Assembly: GCA_934546745.1 (NCBI GenBank)
Contig: CAKTDV010000016.1
Span: 5,708 to 69,707, forward strand
Origin: an uncultured Desulfovibrio sp.
GTDB lineage: Bacteria > Desulfobacterota > Desulfovibrionia > Desulfovibrionales > Desulfovibrionaceae
DNA: 64,000 nucleotides
Direction: 5' to 3'
Positions within the stretch are counted from its first letter, which is position 1, and each line of letters begins with the position of its first letter. Below the pieces are notes generated by a model, which was not told where the DNA came from, did no database searches, and saw only the letters and a program-made list of their open reading frames with translations. The translations under genes and the position numbers were made by a program. Of the stretch, positions 9,292 through 16,335 are shown in pieces.

Positions 9292-9867
9292 ATGAAATCT
9301 CTGAAAGGGACGCAGACGGAAAAGAATATTCTCACCGCTTTTGCGGGAGAGTCTCAGGCGCGCAATCGCTACGATTTTTTCGCCGGGGCCGCCAAAAAGG
9401 AAGGCTTCGCGCTGGTAAGCGATATTTTTATGGAAACGGCGTCGCAGGAAAAGGAACATGCCAAGAGGCTGTTCAAATTCCTTGAGGGCGGCGATGTGGA
9501 AATTGCCGCGGCCTTTCCCGCCGGCGTCATTGCCGGCAGCCACGCCAATCTGATTGCGTCCGCGGCCGGTGAAAATCATGAGCACACGGAAATGTATCCT
9601 TCCTTTGCCGCGACGGCCGAAAAAGAAGGTTTTGCCGAGGTTGCCGCCGTCATGCGCAATATCGCGGTAGCCGAAGCCTACCATGAACGGCGTTTTCTGG
9701 CGCTGGCCAGGGATATCAAGGAAGGGCGCATGTTCCTGCGTGAAAAGCCCGTCATCTGGCGTTGCCGCAACTGCGGCTGTCTGGTGGAGGGAACGCACGC
9801 TCCCGACGTATGCCCCGCCTGTGCGCATCCCCAGGCGTATTTTGAGGAGCTGAACTACAGCTTCTAG
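9292..9867 (+). CDS. rbr: Rubrerythrin
   Basis: Rubrerythrin is a cytosolic non-heme diiron peroxidase that removes hydrogen peroxide in anaerobes. The 191-residue protein has the four-helix diiron domain (residues 1 to about 145) with its Glu ligands in FAGESQARNRY, ETASQEKEHA and AVAEAYHERRF. A C-terminal rubredoxin-like iron site follows, with two CxxC pairs (CRNCGC and CPACAHP). It has its own promoter, a good AAGGA ribosome site and terminators, which indicates a single-gene unit. It fits an organism coping with transient oxygen, as does the bd oxidase nearby. Confidence 0.96.
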   Translation: MKSLKGTQTEKNILTAFAGESQARNRYDFFAGAAKKEGFALVSDIFMETASQEKEHAKRLFKFLEGGDVEIAAAFPAGVIAGSHANLIASAAGENHEHTEMYPSFAATAEKEGFAEVAAVMRNIAVAEAYHERRFLALARDIKEGRMFLREKPVIWRCRNCGCLVEGTHAPDVCPACAHPQAYFEELNYSF

Positions 9868-9898
9868 CGCGGAAGCCTTCGGCGCGGTTGCATGTTGG

Positions 9899-9962
9899 CA
9901 ACGCGGCCGCGCTGACGCGCCGTTGTTTTTTCTGCCCCGGGCGGTTTCCGTCCGGGGTTTTT
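9899..9962 (+). terminator. Tandem terminator hairpins after rubrerythrin
   Basis: Two hairpins follow rbr. An imperfect stem around CAACGCGGC...GCGCCGTTG is followed by six T. Then CCCCGG (9935-9940) pairs with CCGGGG (9952-9957) and is followed by five T. The second is the clearer terminator. Confidence 0.75.
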
Positions 9963-10044
9963 CATCGCGATGGGGGTAGGCTTTTCGGACGTTCACCGTT
10001 ACACTGTGGCGGAGGAACGGAACGAACAGAGGGCGAAGCGGGTT

Positions 10045-10647
10045 ATGATTGCATATCTTGAGGGAAGGCTTGCGGAAATAGGGGATGACGCCTGTCTGCT
10101 GGTGACGGAAAGCGGCGTGGGTTACGAGGTCGGCCTGCCGTCCCATACGTGCGCGGCGCTGCCCGGGCGCGGACAGCCCGTGGTTTTTTATATAAGCCAT
10201 GTCGTCCGTGAGGACGCGCAGGAGCTGTACGGCTTCGAGACCTTTGAGGAGCGGCAGACATTTCGCGTGCTGCTTTCCATCGCCAAGGTGGGTGCGCGCA
10301 CGGCGCTGGCCATTCTTTCCCGCTACCGCCCCGGCGATCTGCGGGCCGTGGTGGCGGAGGAGAATGTGGCGGCGCTGACGCGGGTGCCGGGTATCGGCAA
10401 GAAAACGGCACAGCATATTTTTCTTGAGCTGAAATACAAACTCAAGGCGGCCGGCGCGCCGTCTTCCCCGCCCTCGGGGCATCCCCCATCGGTGTTCCGC
10501 GATGTCGTGGATGGACTGGCGAATCTTGGCTATCCCGAGGAGGAATGCGCGCTTCTTGTGCGGGAGCTGCTGCGGGAGCGGGCGGATCTTGGCGTGAGTG
10601 AAGCGTTGCGTGCCGCCCTCAAGGCGCTGGGGAAAGGGAGGGTGTGA
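10045..10647 (+). CDS. ruvA: Holliday junction branch migration protein RuvA
   Basis: RuvA binds four-way DNA junctions and loads RuvB hexamers. The 200-residue protein starts MIAYLEGRL, the conserved RuvA start. It shows domain I (OB fold, to about residue 65), the helix-hairpin-helix motifs in domain II (LLSIAKVGARTALAILS and LTRVPGIGKKTAQHIFLEL) and the C-terminal three-helix RuvB-binding domain after a Pro/Ser linker. Start 10045 was preferred to an in-frame ATG at 9970 because the family begins here. Its stop overlaps the ruvB start. No ruvC is visible next to the pair. Confidence 0.95.
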   Translation: MIAYLEGRLAEIGDDACLLVTESGVGYEVGLPSHTCAALPGRGQPVVFYISHVVREDAQELYGFETFEERQTFRVLLSIAKVGARTALAILSRYRPGDLRAVVAEENVAALTRVPGIGKKTAQHIFLELKYKLKAAGAPSSPPSGHPPSVFRDVVDGLANLGYPEEECALLVRELLRERADLGVSEALRAALKALGKGRV

Positions 10648-11654
10648 TGCCGGATTTTCCCACAGCGGAAGCGTTCTTCTCTCCCGCTCCCGACAGCCGC
10701 GCCCCCGCTGAGGACAGCGTGCGTCCCCGCCGTCTGGACGATTTTATCGGGCAGGATGAGTTGCGCGCCAATCTGCGCGTGTATCTTGAGGCGGCCAGAG
10801 AGCGCGGCAAGGCGCTGGATCATACGCTGTTCTATGGGAATCCGGGATTGGGCAAAACGACGCTGGCCCAGATTATGGCGGTGGAGCTTGGCGTCAACGT
10901 GATTTGCACGTCGGGCCCGGTTCTGGAGCGCAGCGGCGATCTTGCGGCCATTCTGACCAATCTGTCGTCTCATGATCTGCTGTTTGTTGATGAAATTCAT
11001 CGCATGCCCGTGGTTGTGGAGGAAGTGCTCTATCCGGCCATGGAGGATTTCAAACTCGATCTTGTCATCGGTCAGGGACCGGCGGCGCGAACCGTCAAGA
11101 TAGACATAGAGCCCTTCACGCTGGTGGGGGCGACAACGCGCATGGGGCTCATTTCCTCGCCGTTGCGCGATCGCTTTGGCATTGTGGCCCGGCTGGAATA
11201 TTACGCGCCGGAAGATCTTGCCCGTATTGTTGAGCGGACGGCCCGCATCCTTGGCGTGTCCATCAGCGCCGCAGGCGCGCTGGAGATTGGCCGCCGTTCC
11301 CGGGGAACGCCGCGCATTGCCAACCGGCTGTTGCGTCGTGTCCGGGATTTTGCCCTTGTGCATGGCAACGGCGAGATTTGCGCGGAACAGGCCGAGGCTG
11401 CCTTGCGGCGCATGGACGTGGATACGTCCGGTCTGGATCTCATGGACAGAAAGATTCTCGGCGTGCTGATTGAGAATTATGACGGCGGCCCCGTTGGTGT
11501 GCGCACGCTGGCCGTGGCCTGCGGGGAAGATGTGCGCACGCTGGAAGATATTTACGAACCCTATCTGATTCAGAGCGGTTTTCTCAAGCGGACTCCCCGC
11601 GGCCGCATGGCCACGGCCAAGGCGTACCGGCATTTCGGTCTTGGCTTGCGCTGA
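10647..11654 (+). CDS. ruvB: Holliday junction branch migration helicase RuvB
   Basis: RuvB is the hexameric AAA+ motor that drives branch migration with RuvA. The 335-residue protein has Walker A (GNPGLGKTT, near residue 65), Walker B (FVDEIH), sensor 1 (GATTRMG), the arginine-finger segment (PLRDRFGIVARLEYY) and the C-terminal winged helix ending in RTPRGRMATAKAYRHFG. ATG 10647 overlaps the ruvA stop by one base (TGATG), the usual coupled arrangement. A GTG at 10644 is also possible and would add one residue. Confidence 0.96.
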   Translation: MPDFPTAEAFFSPAPDSRAPAEDSVRPRRLDDFIGQDELRANLRVYLEAARERGKALDHTLFYGNPGLGKTTLAQIMAVELGVNVICTSGPVLERSGDLAAILTNLSSHDLLFVDEIHRMPVVVEEVLYPAMEDFKLDLVIGQGPAARTVKIDIEPFTLVGATTRMGLISSPLRDRFGIVARLEYYAPEDLARIVERTARILGVSISAAGALEIGRRSRGTPRIANRLLRRVRDFALVHGNGEICAEQAEAALRRMDVDTSGLDLMDRKILGVLIENYDGGPVGVRTLAVACGEDVRTLEDIYEPYLIQSGFLKRTPRGRMATAKAYRHFGLGLR

Positions 11655-11666
11655 AGGCGTGCCCTG

Positions 11667-11699
11667 GAGCGGTTTCACCTTGTGTATGTGAAACCGCTC
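11667..11699. terminator. Hairpin between convergent ruvB and aminotransferase genes
   Basis: GAGCGGTTTCAC pairs perfectly with GTGAAACCGCTC across a 9-nt loop. It lies between two convergent stop codons, so it probably terminates both transcripts, although the T tract is poor. Confidence 0.65.
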
Positions 11700-11707
11700 T
11701 CTGACTG

Positions 11708-12904
11708 TCAGGAAAAGACCTTGCGCGCCTTGGCGAAGCCTTCCGCCGCATTGCGGATGACGGTTTCGTTCACGCAGAAGGCTAGCCGGAAGTAGCCGGG
11801 GCAGCCAAAGCCGGATCCGGGGACGGCCAGGACGCGCTCCTTGAGCAGCTCGTTGACAAAGCGCACGTCGCCGCCGCCGGGAGCCTTGGGGAAGAAGTAG
11901 AACGCGCCGCGCGGCATCACATAGTCATAGCCGCCGGCGTCCAGAACTTCGGCCATGGCCTTGCGCCGGGCCGCATAGATGCTGAGATCGACCTGGCTCC
12001 CCAGTGCCGCGACCATGATGTGCTGTCCCACGACAGGCGGGTTGACAAAACCCAGAATGCGGTTGGTCAGCGTCAGCGCCGCCATGAGTTCCTCCTGTTC
12101 CGCCTTGGCGAGCAGGGGGGAAATGACCACATAGCCGATACGCTCGCCCGGCAGGGACATGCTCTTGGAGAAGGAGCTGACGGCGACGCCGTAAGGATAG
12201 GCCCCAAGGACGGAAGGCACTTCCGCGCCGTCATAGGCAAGGAAACGATAGGGCTCGTCGGCCACCAGCCAGATGGGTTTGCCGAATTCGCGGCTCTTGC
12301 GTTCCAGCAGCGCGGCAAGGCGGGCGACGGTGTCGCGGCTGTAGATGACGCCGGTGGGGTTGTGGGGCGAATTGTACAGGACAACACGGGTTGCCGCGCC
12401 AATGTTCTTTTCCAGCGCCTCCAGATCCGGCTCAAAGGTGTCGGGGTGGCTCATGACGGTTCGGAAGACGCCGCCATGATTGGCCACATAGAAACCGTAT
12501 TCCACAAAATAGGGCGCAAACGTCAGAACCTCCTCACCCGGATTGAGGATCGCGCGCAGAAAGGCGTTGAAGCCGCCCGCGGCGCCGCAGGAAAGCAGCA
12601 CATGACCGGCATCGAGCGAGACCCCCTGTTCCCCGCTCAGATGGGCCGCGAGTTTTTCCCGCGCCCAGGGAAAACCACCGTTGGGCATGTAGCCGAAGGC
12701 AAAGGGTTCTCCGGCATGCCGCGCGAAGGTTCGCAACCCCTCGGCGACAGCCGGGGGCGGCGGGAGATCGGGATTGCCGATGCTGAAATCATAGACCTTG
12801 TCCGCGCCGTAGCGGGCCTTGAGCTGCCCGCCCGCCTCAAACATGCGCCGAATCCATGACGCATTTTGCAAATATCCGGCAACGCTGCCGGCAAGAATGG
12901 ACAT
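11708..12904 (-). CDS. Class I/II pyridoxal-phosphate aminotransferase (aspartate aminotransferase-like)
   Basis: The 398-residue protein is a fold-type I PLP aminotransferase that moves amino groups between amino acids and 2-oxo acids. Visible motifs are YDFSIGNPD near the N-terminus, NSPHNPTGVIYS (conserved Asn), VADEPYRFL (Asp and Tyr) and the Schiff-base Lys in SSFSKSMSLPGERIGY; a C-terminal FRLAFC carries the carboxylate-binding Arg. The N-terminal ASWIRRMFEAGG segment is characteristic of a clade common in Deltaproteobacteria and Clostridia. Substrate cannot be assigned from sequence. It stands alone, convergent with ruvAB. Confidence 0.9.
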   Translation of the reverse strand: MSILAGSVAGYLQNASWIRRMFEAGGQLKARYGADKVYDFSIGNPDLPPPPAVAEGLRTFARHAGEPFAFGYMPNGGFPWAREKLAAHLSGEQGVSLDAGHVLLSCGAAGGFNAFLRAILNPGEEVLTFAPYFVEYGFYVANHGGVFRTVMSHPDTFEPDLEALEKNIGAATRVVLYNSPHNPTGVIYSRDTVARLAALLERKSREFGKPIWLVADEPYRFLAYDGAEVPSVLGAYPYGVAVSSFSKSMSLPGERIGYVVISPLLAKAEQEELMAALTLTNRILGFVNPPVVGQHIMVAALGSQVDLSIYAARRKAMAEVLDAGGYDYVMPRGAFYFFPKAPGGGDVRFVNELLKERVLAVPGSGFGCPGYFRLAFCVNETVIRNAAEGFAKARKVFS

Positions 12905-13038
12905 AGTGACTCCTTTTTTCCGCGTGGTGACAGACCTGCCCGCCCAAAGCGGCTTCCGCCCGCGGGTGTTGTCTTACGTGTGACTCTCGTCTATAGCTTG
13001 GGAAGGACACAAATTGCAAATCGCTTTGGAGGCTCCCC

Positions 13039-13509
13039 ATGCAGTACCGTCCGCCGTTCGTACCTTGCCGCCATGCCTTGTTTTCCCTGTCCCTGTGCGT
13101 CGCGGGCGCGGCCTTGCTTGCCGGCTGCTCCCTGCCTGGTTCCGGAGACGCCGCCGGGGCGGCGGAATCGCAAAGCGACATGAGCATTGAAGTCAAATAC
13201 AGCGACAGGATGCACCGCTGCTCGCGTGTGTCTCCGGAAATTACCGTGCAAAACATCCCCGCCGGTACGGAGACCTTTGTCGTGCGCCTTATCGAGGCGG
13301 AGACACAGGAGCGTTTCTGCGGCGGCGGCAGCTGGCGTAACGACGGATCGGGTATCATTCCTGAGGGCGCGCTGACGCGGCACTATCAGGGCCCCTGCCC
13401 GCAGCCGGGGCAGAGCCGTACCTATCAGTACGTGGTTTCCGCCATGGCGAAGAATAACCCGCAACCGCTCACAGTACGCATTTTTTCCGTGACGCCGGAA
13501 GCGGAGTAG
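13039..13509 (+). CDS. PEBP-like lipoprotein
   Basis: The 156-residue protein has a lipoprotein signal with lipobox LLAGC (Cys near residue 31), so it is probably lipid-anchored in the envelope. The mature part shows phosphatidylethanolamine-binding-protein (YbhB/RKIP) family hallmarks: CSRVSPEITVQNIPAGTETF, then IPEGAL, then HYQGPCPQPGQSRTYQY, which resembles the PEBP YxGPCPPxGxxHxY segment. The DxD/H ligand-site region seems shortened. PEBP proteins bind phosphorylated or lipid ligands, but the bacterial role is rarely known. It follows an AT-richer divergent gap from the aminotransferase gene. Confidence 0.7.
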   Translation: MQYRPPFVPCRHALFSLSLCVAGAALLAGCSLPGSGDAAGAAESQSDMSIEVKYSDRMHRCSRVSPEITVQNIPAGTETFVVRLIEAETQERFCGGGSWRNDGSGIIPEGALTRHYQGPCPQPGQSRTYQYVVSAMAKNNPQPLTVRIFSVTPEAE

Positions 13510-13526
13510 CCCTCACCGCTGTTCCT

Positions 13527-13568
13527 GTTGCCGGCGCCCCACCCCGCCCAGCGTGGGGCGCCGGCAAC
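13527..13568. terminator. 15-bp GC-rich inverted repeat after the PEBP-like gene
   Basis: GTTGCCGGCGCCCCA pairs perfectly with TGGGGCGCCGGCAAC across 12 nt. It is probably a terminator for the lipoprotein gene, though no T tract follows. It also marks the boundary between housekeeping DNA and the scrap island. Confidence 0.55.
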
Positions 13569-13670
13569 AGGGGGAATGTCTCAAAATTCCGCGTCGAAAG
13601 AAAGGATGCTCCGAACGAGTATCTCCCGCTACAGATAACTGAGGAGTATCTCCTGAAACGATACCTGTCG

Positions 13671-13880
13671 ATGAACTCTGCCAAAGGAAATCACAAACAG
13701 TGTGTCTTGAATGGCATAACGGCGGACAGAGGCATTGGCTTGCACATTTCAGAAGAAAACCAATTTACCGTCGTCTATGAGAACGAGACGCAGAAAAAGG
13801 CCATTCTCAAAACTTTGGGCGTCCCGGTTTGGGAAAGTTTTGTGAATGGCCGTGTGATTGCGGGAACTCTGGGCGTCTAG
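13671..13880 (+). CDS. Small hypothetical protein, start uncertain
   Basis: This is a 69-residue frame with coding-like composition (a GLHISEENQFTVVYENE segment) but no recognised domain. No convincing ribosome site precedes ATG 13671. The same frame is open back to about 13575 without another start, and a different frame begins ATG 13576 after AGGGGGA but stops after 20 codons. That pattern would fit a 5'-frameshifted gene of about 95 codons. It ends by overlapping the convergent ASCH gene by 4 nt. I do not recognise it. Confidence 0.35.
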   Translation: MNSAKGNHKQCVLNGITADRGIGLHISEENQFTVVYENETQKKAILKTLGVPVWESFVNGRVIAGTLGV

Positions 13881-14320
13881 CGTGTCTGGTAGGGCAGTTT
13901 CTGGAGAAAGCGCAGGTACTCCCAGTGATCAAGAAACTCCTCCGGGATTTTTTCGATGGAGGCCTCGTCCACATTGAAGAGATTGAGTTTGCCTTTGATG
14001 GGTTGCGTGGTGACACCATAGAGGGGTGACACGTGCCAGGCGAAGCCTTTGAGCGCCTCTGCGTGCCATTCTTCAGGAAGGTAGGCCGCCGCGAGATCGT
14101 CTTGCGTCATGGGGCGTACGTCTACCAGCTCGACGACGCCAAGAGTTCTGCCGCCCGGCAGAACCAAGGGGTCGTCGCCGTCTTCGAACTCAAGGTCTCC
14201 CTTGCTGGAGCAGATAAGCAATGGCCCTCTGTAAGAGACTTTCCATGTCCGGCATTCCACAGTTTTCGTCCCCGTCGCGAGCAGTGATGCCCACGGCTGT
14301 TTGACTGACAGGGCTTTCAT
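13877..14320 (-). CDS. ASCH/PUA-like domain protein
   Basis: The 147-residue protein begins MKALSVKQPWA and continues into LLATGTKTVECRTWKVSYRGPLLICSS-type sequence, the pattern of ASCH-domain (PUA-related, RNA- or modified-nucleotide-binding) proteins found often in phages and islands. The ASCH core spans about residues 3-90. ATG 14320 has a strong AAAGGAGG site; the frame is open 23 codons further upstream but those lack coding character. It borders mobile DNA, so a phage or island origin is likely. The precise ligand is unknown. Confidence 0.75.
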   Translation of the reverse strand: MKALSVKQPWASLLATGTKTVECRTWKVSYRGPLLICSSKGDLEFEDGDDPLVLPGGRTLGVVELVDVRPMTQDDLAAAYLPEEWHAEALKGFAWHVSPLYGVTTQPIKGKLNLFNVDEASIEKIPEEFLDHWEYLRFLQKLPYQTR

Positions 14321-14380
14321 CGCACCTCCTTTGATTTTGTTTCTTATAACATACTTCTGCAAAAAAAGAAAGAGGGCTTT

Positions 14381-14983
14381 ATGGGACAATGTACCGCACG
14401 ATCAAAAAGGACGGGAGAGAGGTGCAAACGTTTTTGCAGCGAGGGGAAAAAGGTTTGCAGGATTCATGGCGGAGCTTCAAACGGCGCTCCAAAAGGTAGT
14501 AAAAACGCCTTGAAACATGGCGCATATGAAAAAATAACCCGTGATACGATGTTTGAAGAGGAGTTGTCGTATATCAAGGATGTGTCAACAGACCCTGTTT
14601 CCATTCTTGAGGAACAGTTGCGGATTTTAAAGGTGAAAGAGCTTCGTATCGGAAAGCCCGGTTTGAATAAGTCCATACTGGATCAGGGCTGGTTTGAGTT
14701 CCGGCGGCAACGTGCCTACAAGCTGGCGTGGCTTGGCGGCACATTGCTTGCCATTCCTTCCCAATACAGCAGTCAGACATGCAGTCGTTGCGGCTGTGTG
14801 GACAAGAAAAATAGACCATCACAGGCAAGATTCACGTGTACAGCCTGTGGATTTGAATGCAATGCTGACTACAATGCGGCGTTGAACATTCTGGCGGCAG
14901 GGCATGCCGTGTCAGCCTGTGGAGCGGGAAGGGCTCAAGCGCCCGCGTTGAAGCAGGAACCCGCCTATGGCACGGCTCGTTAG
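14381..14983 (+). CDS. Chimeric protein: phage-terminase-like N-terminus fused to TnpB C-terminus
   Basis: Residues 1 to about 89 carry CTARSKRTGERCKRFC, the HGGASNGAPKGSKNALKHGAY signature and a following helical segment, the pattern of small HGG-motif proteins resembling phage terminase small subunits. From about residue 90 (IGKPGLNKSILDQGWFEFRR) to the end at 200 it matches the C-terminal part of IS200/IS605 TnpB: the zinc-ribbon CxxC pairs (CSRCGC and CTACGF) and the last RuvC acidic residue in ECNADYNAALNIL. The two parts join in frame. TnpB lacks its first two catalytic acids, so it cannot be an active nuclease. Whether the fusion is translated is unknown. Confidence 0.7.
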   Translation: MGQCTARSKRTGERCKRFCSEGKKVCRIHGGASNGAPKGSKNALKHGAYEKITRDTMFEEELSYIKDVSTDPVSILEEQLRILKVKELRIGKPGLNKSILDQGWFEFRRQRAYKLAWLGGTLLAIPSQYSSQTCSRCGCVDKKNRPSQARFTCTACGFECNADYNAALNILAAGHAVSACGAGRAQAPALKQEPAYGTAR

Positions 14984-15031
14984 AGCCGCTACCGATAGGA
15001 ATCCCCCGACATTAGGCGTGGGAGGATGCCA
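14651..15031 (+). mobile_element. tnpB: IS200/IS605-family remnant: tnpB 3' end plus right-end hairpins
   Basis: The tnpB fragment is followed by the structures expected at an IS605 right end. A hairpin CGGCTC-gtta-GAGCCG (14973-14988) spans the tnpB stop codon. A second hairpin follows, ATCCCCC (15001-15007) with GGGAGGAT (15020-15027) and one bulged A, ending GGATGCCAA; this matches the usual family right end. In intact elements this region is also the 3' part of the omega (re)RNA. No tnpA and no left end are visible. Confidence 0.75.
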
Positions 15032-15055
15032 AATAGCGAAAAAAGGAGATTCGCC

Positions 15056-15256
15056 ATGCCCACAACACTGGACAACCCTCTTGTTCAGGAAGACAGCCTG
15101 TTGGGAGAAATTTTGAGAAATGGATTGAAAGGCCAAAAGGCAATTTTGGATGAACAGTTGAAGAAAGGCATTCCCCTTGTCATGCAGGATCAGCATGGTC
15201 GTCTGTTTCAAAAAAATCCTGATGGTTCTATTGAATATGTGCAGAAAAATTTGTGA
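15056..15256 (+). CDS. Putative antitoxin partner of the zeta-like toxin
   Basis: This is a 66-residue acidic/polar protein (MPTTLDNPLVQEDSLLGEIL...). ATG 15056 has a good AAGGAG site 8 nt upstream; an in-frame ATG at 15026 lies inside the IS right end and has no ribosome site. Its stop overlaps the GTG of the downstream kinase-like toxin gene, the standard layout for an antitoxin-toxin pair. No known antitoxin family is recognised by eye, so the assignment rests on size, order and coupling. Confidence 0.6.
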   Translation: MPTTLDNPLVQEDSLLGEILRNGLKGQKAILDEQLKKGIPLVMQDQHGRLFQKNPDGSIEYVQKNL

Positions 15257-15927
15257 AATGGGAAATGGCCTTGAAAAGACCAGAGTTGATTTTCGTATGT
15301 GGCTGTAATGGAGCGGGGAAAAGCACTCTCACATACGCAACGCTATCCTGTGGAAAGGATTACTTCTTTATTGATCCTGACAGAATTGCAAAAGAAAAGA
15401 ATCTTACGCCCATAGAAGCAGGCAGGGAAGTTTCTGTTCAGGTTAAGAACCTTATTGCGAAGCGTCATTCGTTTATCAAAGAATCCACGTTAACCTCAAG
15501 GTTTGATTTTTCCGTTGCTGACAAGGCAAGGGTGGTGGGTTTTACAACAAGTCTGATCTATGTAGGTTTGCAAAGTGCGGATTTGGCGGTTTCGCGTGTG
15601 CAAAGCAGATTCATGGCGGGAGGACATAGTGTTCCCGATGACGATATTCGGCGTAGATATGAACGCAGCATTGCAAATTTGGCAAAAGCAATAGCCGTAT
15701 TCAATGCTGTTATTATCTATGACAATAGCCATTCCTCATATAGGGAAGTGGCATGTTTCAACAATGGGCAACGTACTCGACATAGTTTTACACCAGATTG
15801 GTTCAAAAAAGTTGAAGAAGAGCTTCAGCTTTCCACAACGTGCAAGTTTCCTTCAGCGTCAGCTGGACCCTGCCGCAACAATGGAGCTACGGCAACCCCT
15901 TCACGATATGCACCGTCTTCACGCTAA
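15253..15927 (+). CDS. Zeta-toxin-like P-loop kinase with a foreign C-terminal tail
   Basis: Small zeta-type toxins phosphorylate UDP-N-acetylglucosamine and block wall synthesis. Visible features are Walker A GCNGAGKSTLTY (near residue 17), FIDPDRIAKEKNL, the substrate-binding ESTLTSR segment, the RYERSIANL arginines and IIYDNSHSSYREVACF. The family usually ends soon after this, about residue 195. Here the frame runs on for about 30 residues that look non-homologous and lie where a nuclease fragment is read on the other strand, so the 3' end was probably replaced. Start is GTG 15253 overlapping the antitoxin stop, or ATG 15265. Confidence 0.75.
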   Translation: MKWEMALKRPELIFVCGCNGAGKSTLTYATLSCGKDYFFIDPDRIAKEKNLTPIEAGREVSVQVKNLIAKRHSFIKESTLTSRFDFSVADKARVVGFTTSLIYVGLQSADLAVSRVQSRFMAGGHSVPDDDIRRRYERSIANLAKAIAVFNAVIIYDNSHSSYREVACFNNGQRTRHSFTPDWFKKVEEELQLSTTCKFPSASAGPCRNNGATATPSRYAPSSR

Positions 15928-16201
15928 CGGAAATCACGCTCAAAAGCAAATCGAGGATGTACCTCGGTTTGCCCTGTTCCTCGGCCCAGTCGTTGTGGGC
16001 AACCAAATCAATACCCGTATCATTGCCGCCGAGGTTCCGTTTGTACGGAAATTCCCGCCAGAGCCAGACATGCCGGAACGTCCCCGCATACCACGGCACG
16101 GTTTGCAGAAAAGCCTGCATGAGCCGCTCGAAACGGTCGCCCTTGTCGCGTTCGGAAAAGGAAACGGCGCGATACTTGGCAAGAATGTCCTGAAAGGTCA
16201 T
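15887..16201 (-). pseudogene. N-terminal fragment of a restriction-endonuclease/helicase-like gene
   Basis: Residues 1 to about 69 resemble the N-terminus of large restriction-endonuclease-like helicases: MTFQDILAKYRAVSFSERDKGDRF-type start, then VPWYAGTFRHVWLWREFPY and GGNDTGIDLVA, where the Asp belongs to a PD-(D/E)XK nuclease site. After about position 15995 the sequence no longer fits and the frame ends at 15887, so the QxK half of the nuclease site, the helicase and the methylase parts are missing. The remnant is convergent with the zeta-like gene and shares its aberrant 3' segment. Confidence 0.6.
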
Positions 16202-16265
16202 GGGGCGTTCTCCCTGAAAAAGGATGACATATCAGTATAGCCGGAAACGCCCGGAAAGGGAACGG

Positions 16266-16295
16266 AAAAACGGCGACCGCCCTGGGCGGCCGCCG
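16266..16295 (-). terminator. Terminator of htpG
   Basis: Read on the minus strand, CGGCGGCCGCCC pairs with GGGCGGTCGCCG and is followed directly by five T. It lies about 40 bp after the htpG stop. Confidence 0.75.
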
Positions 16296-16335
16296 CCGTT
16301 GTCATCGTCACAGGCCGCCGTTACGGCGCGCCGCG

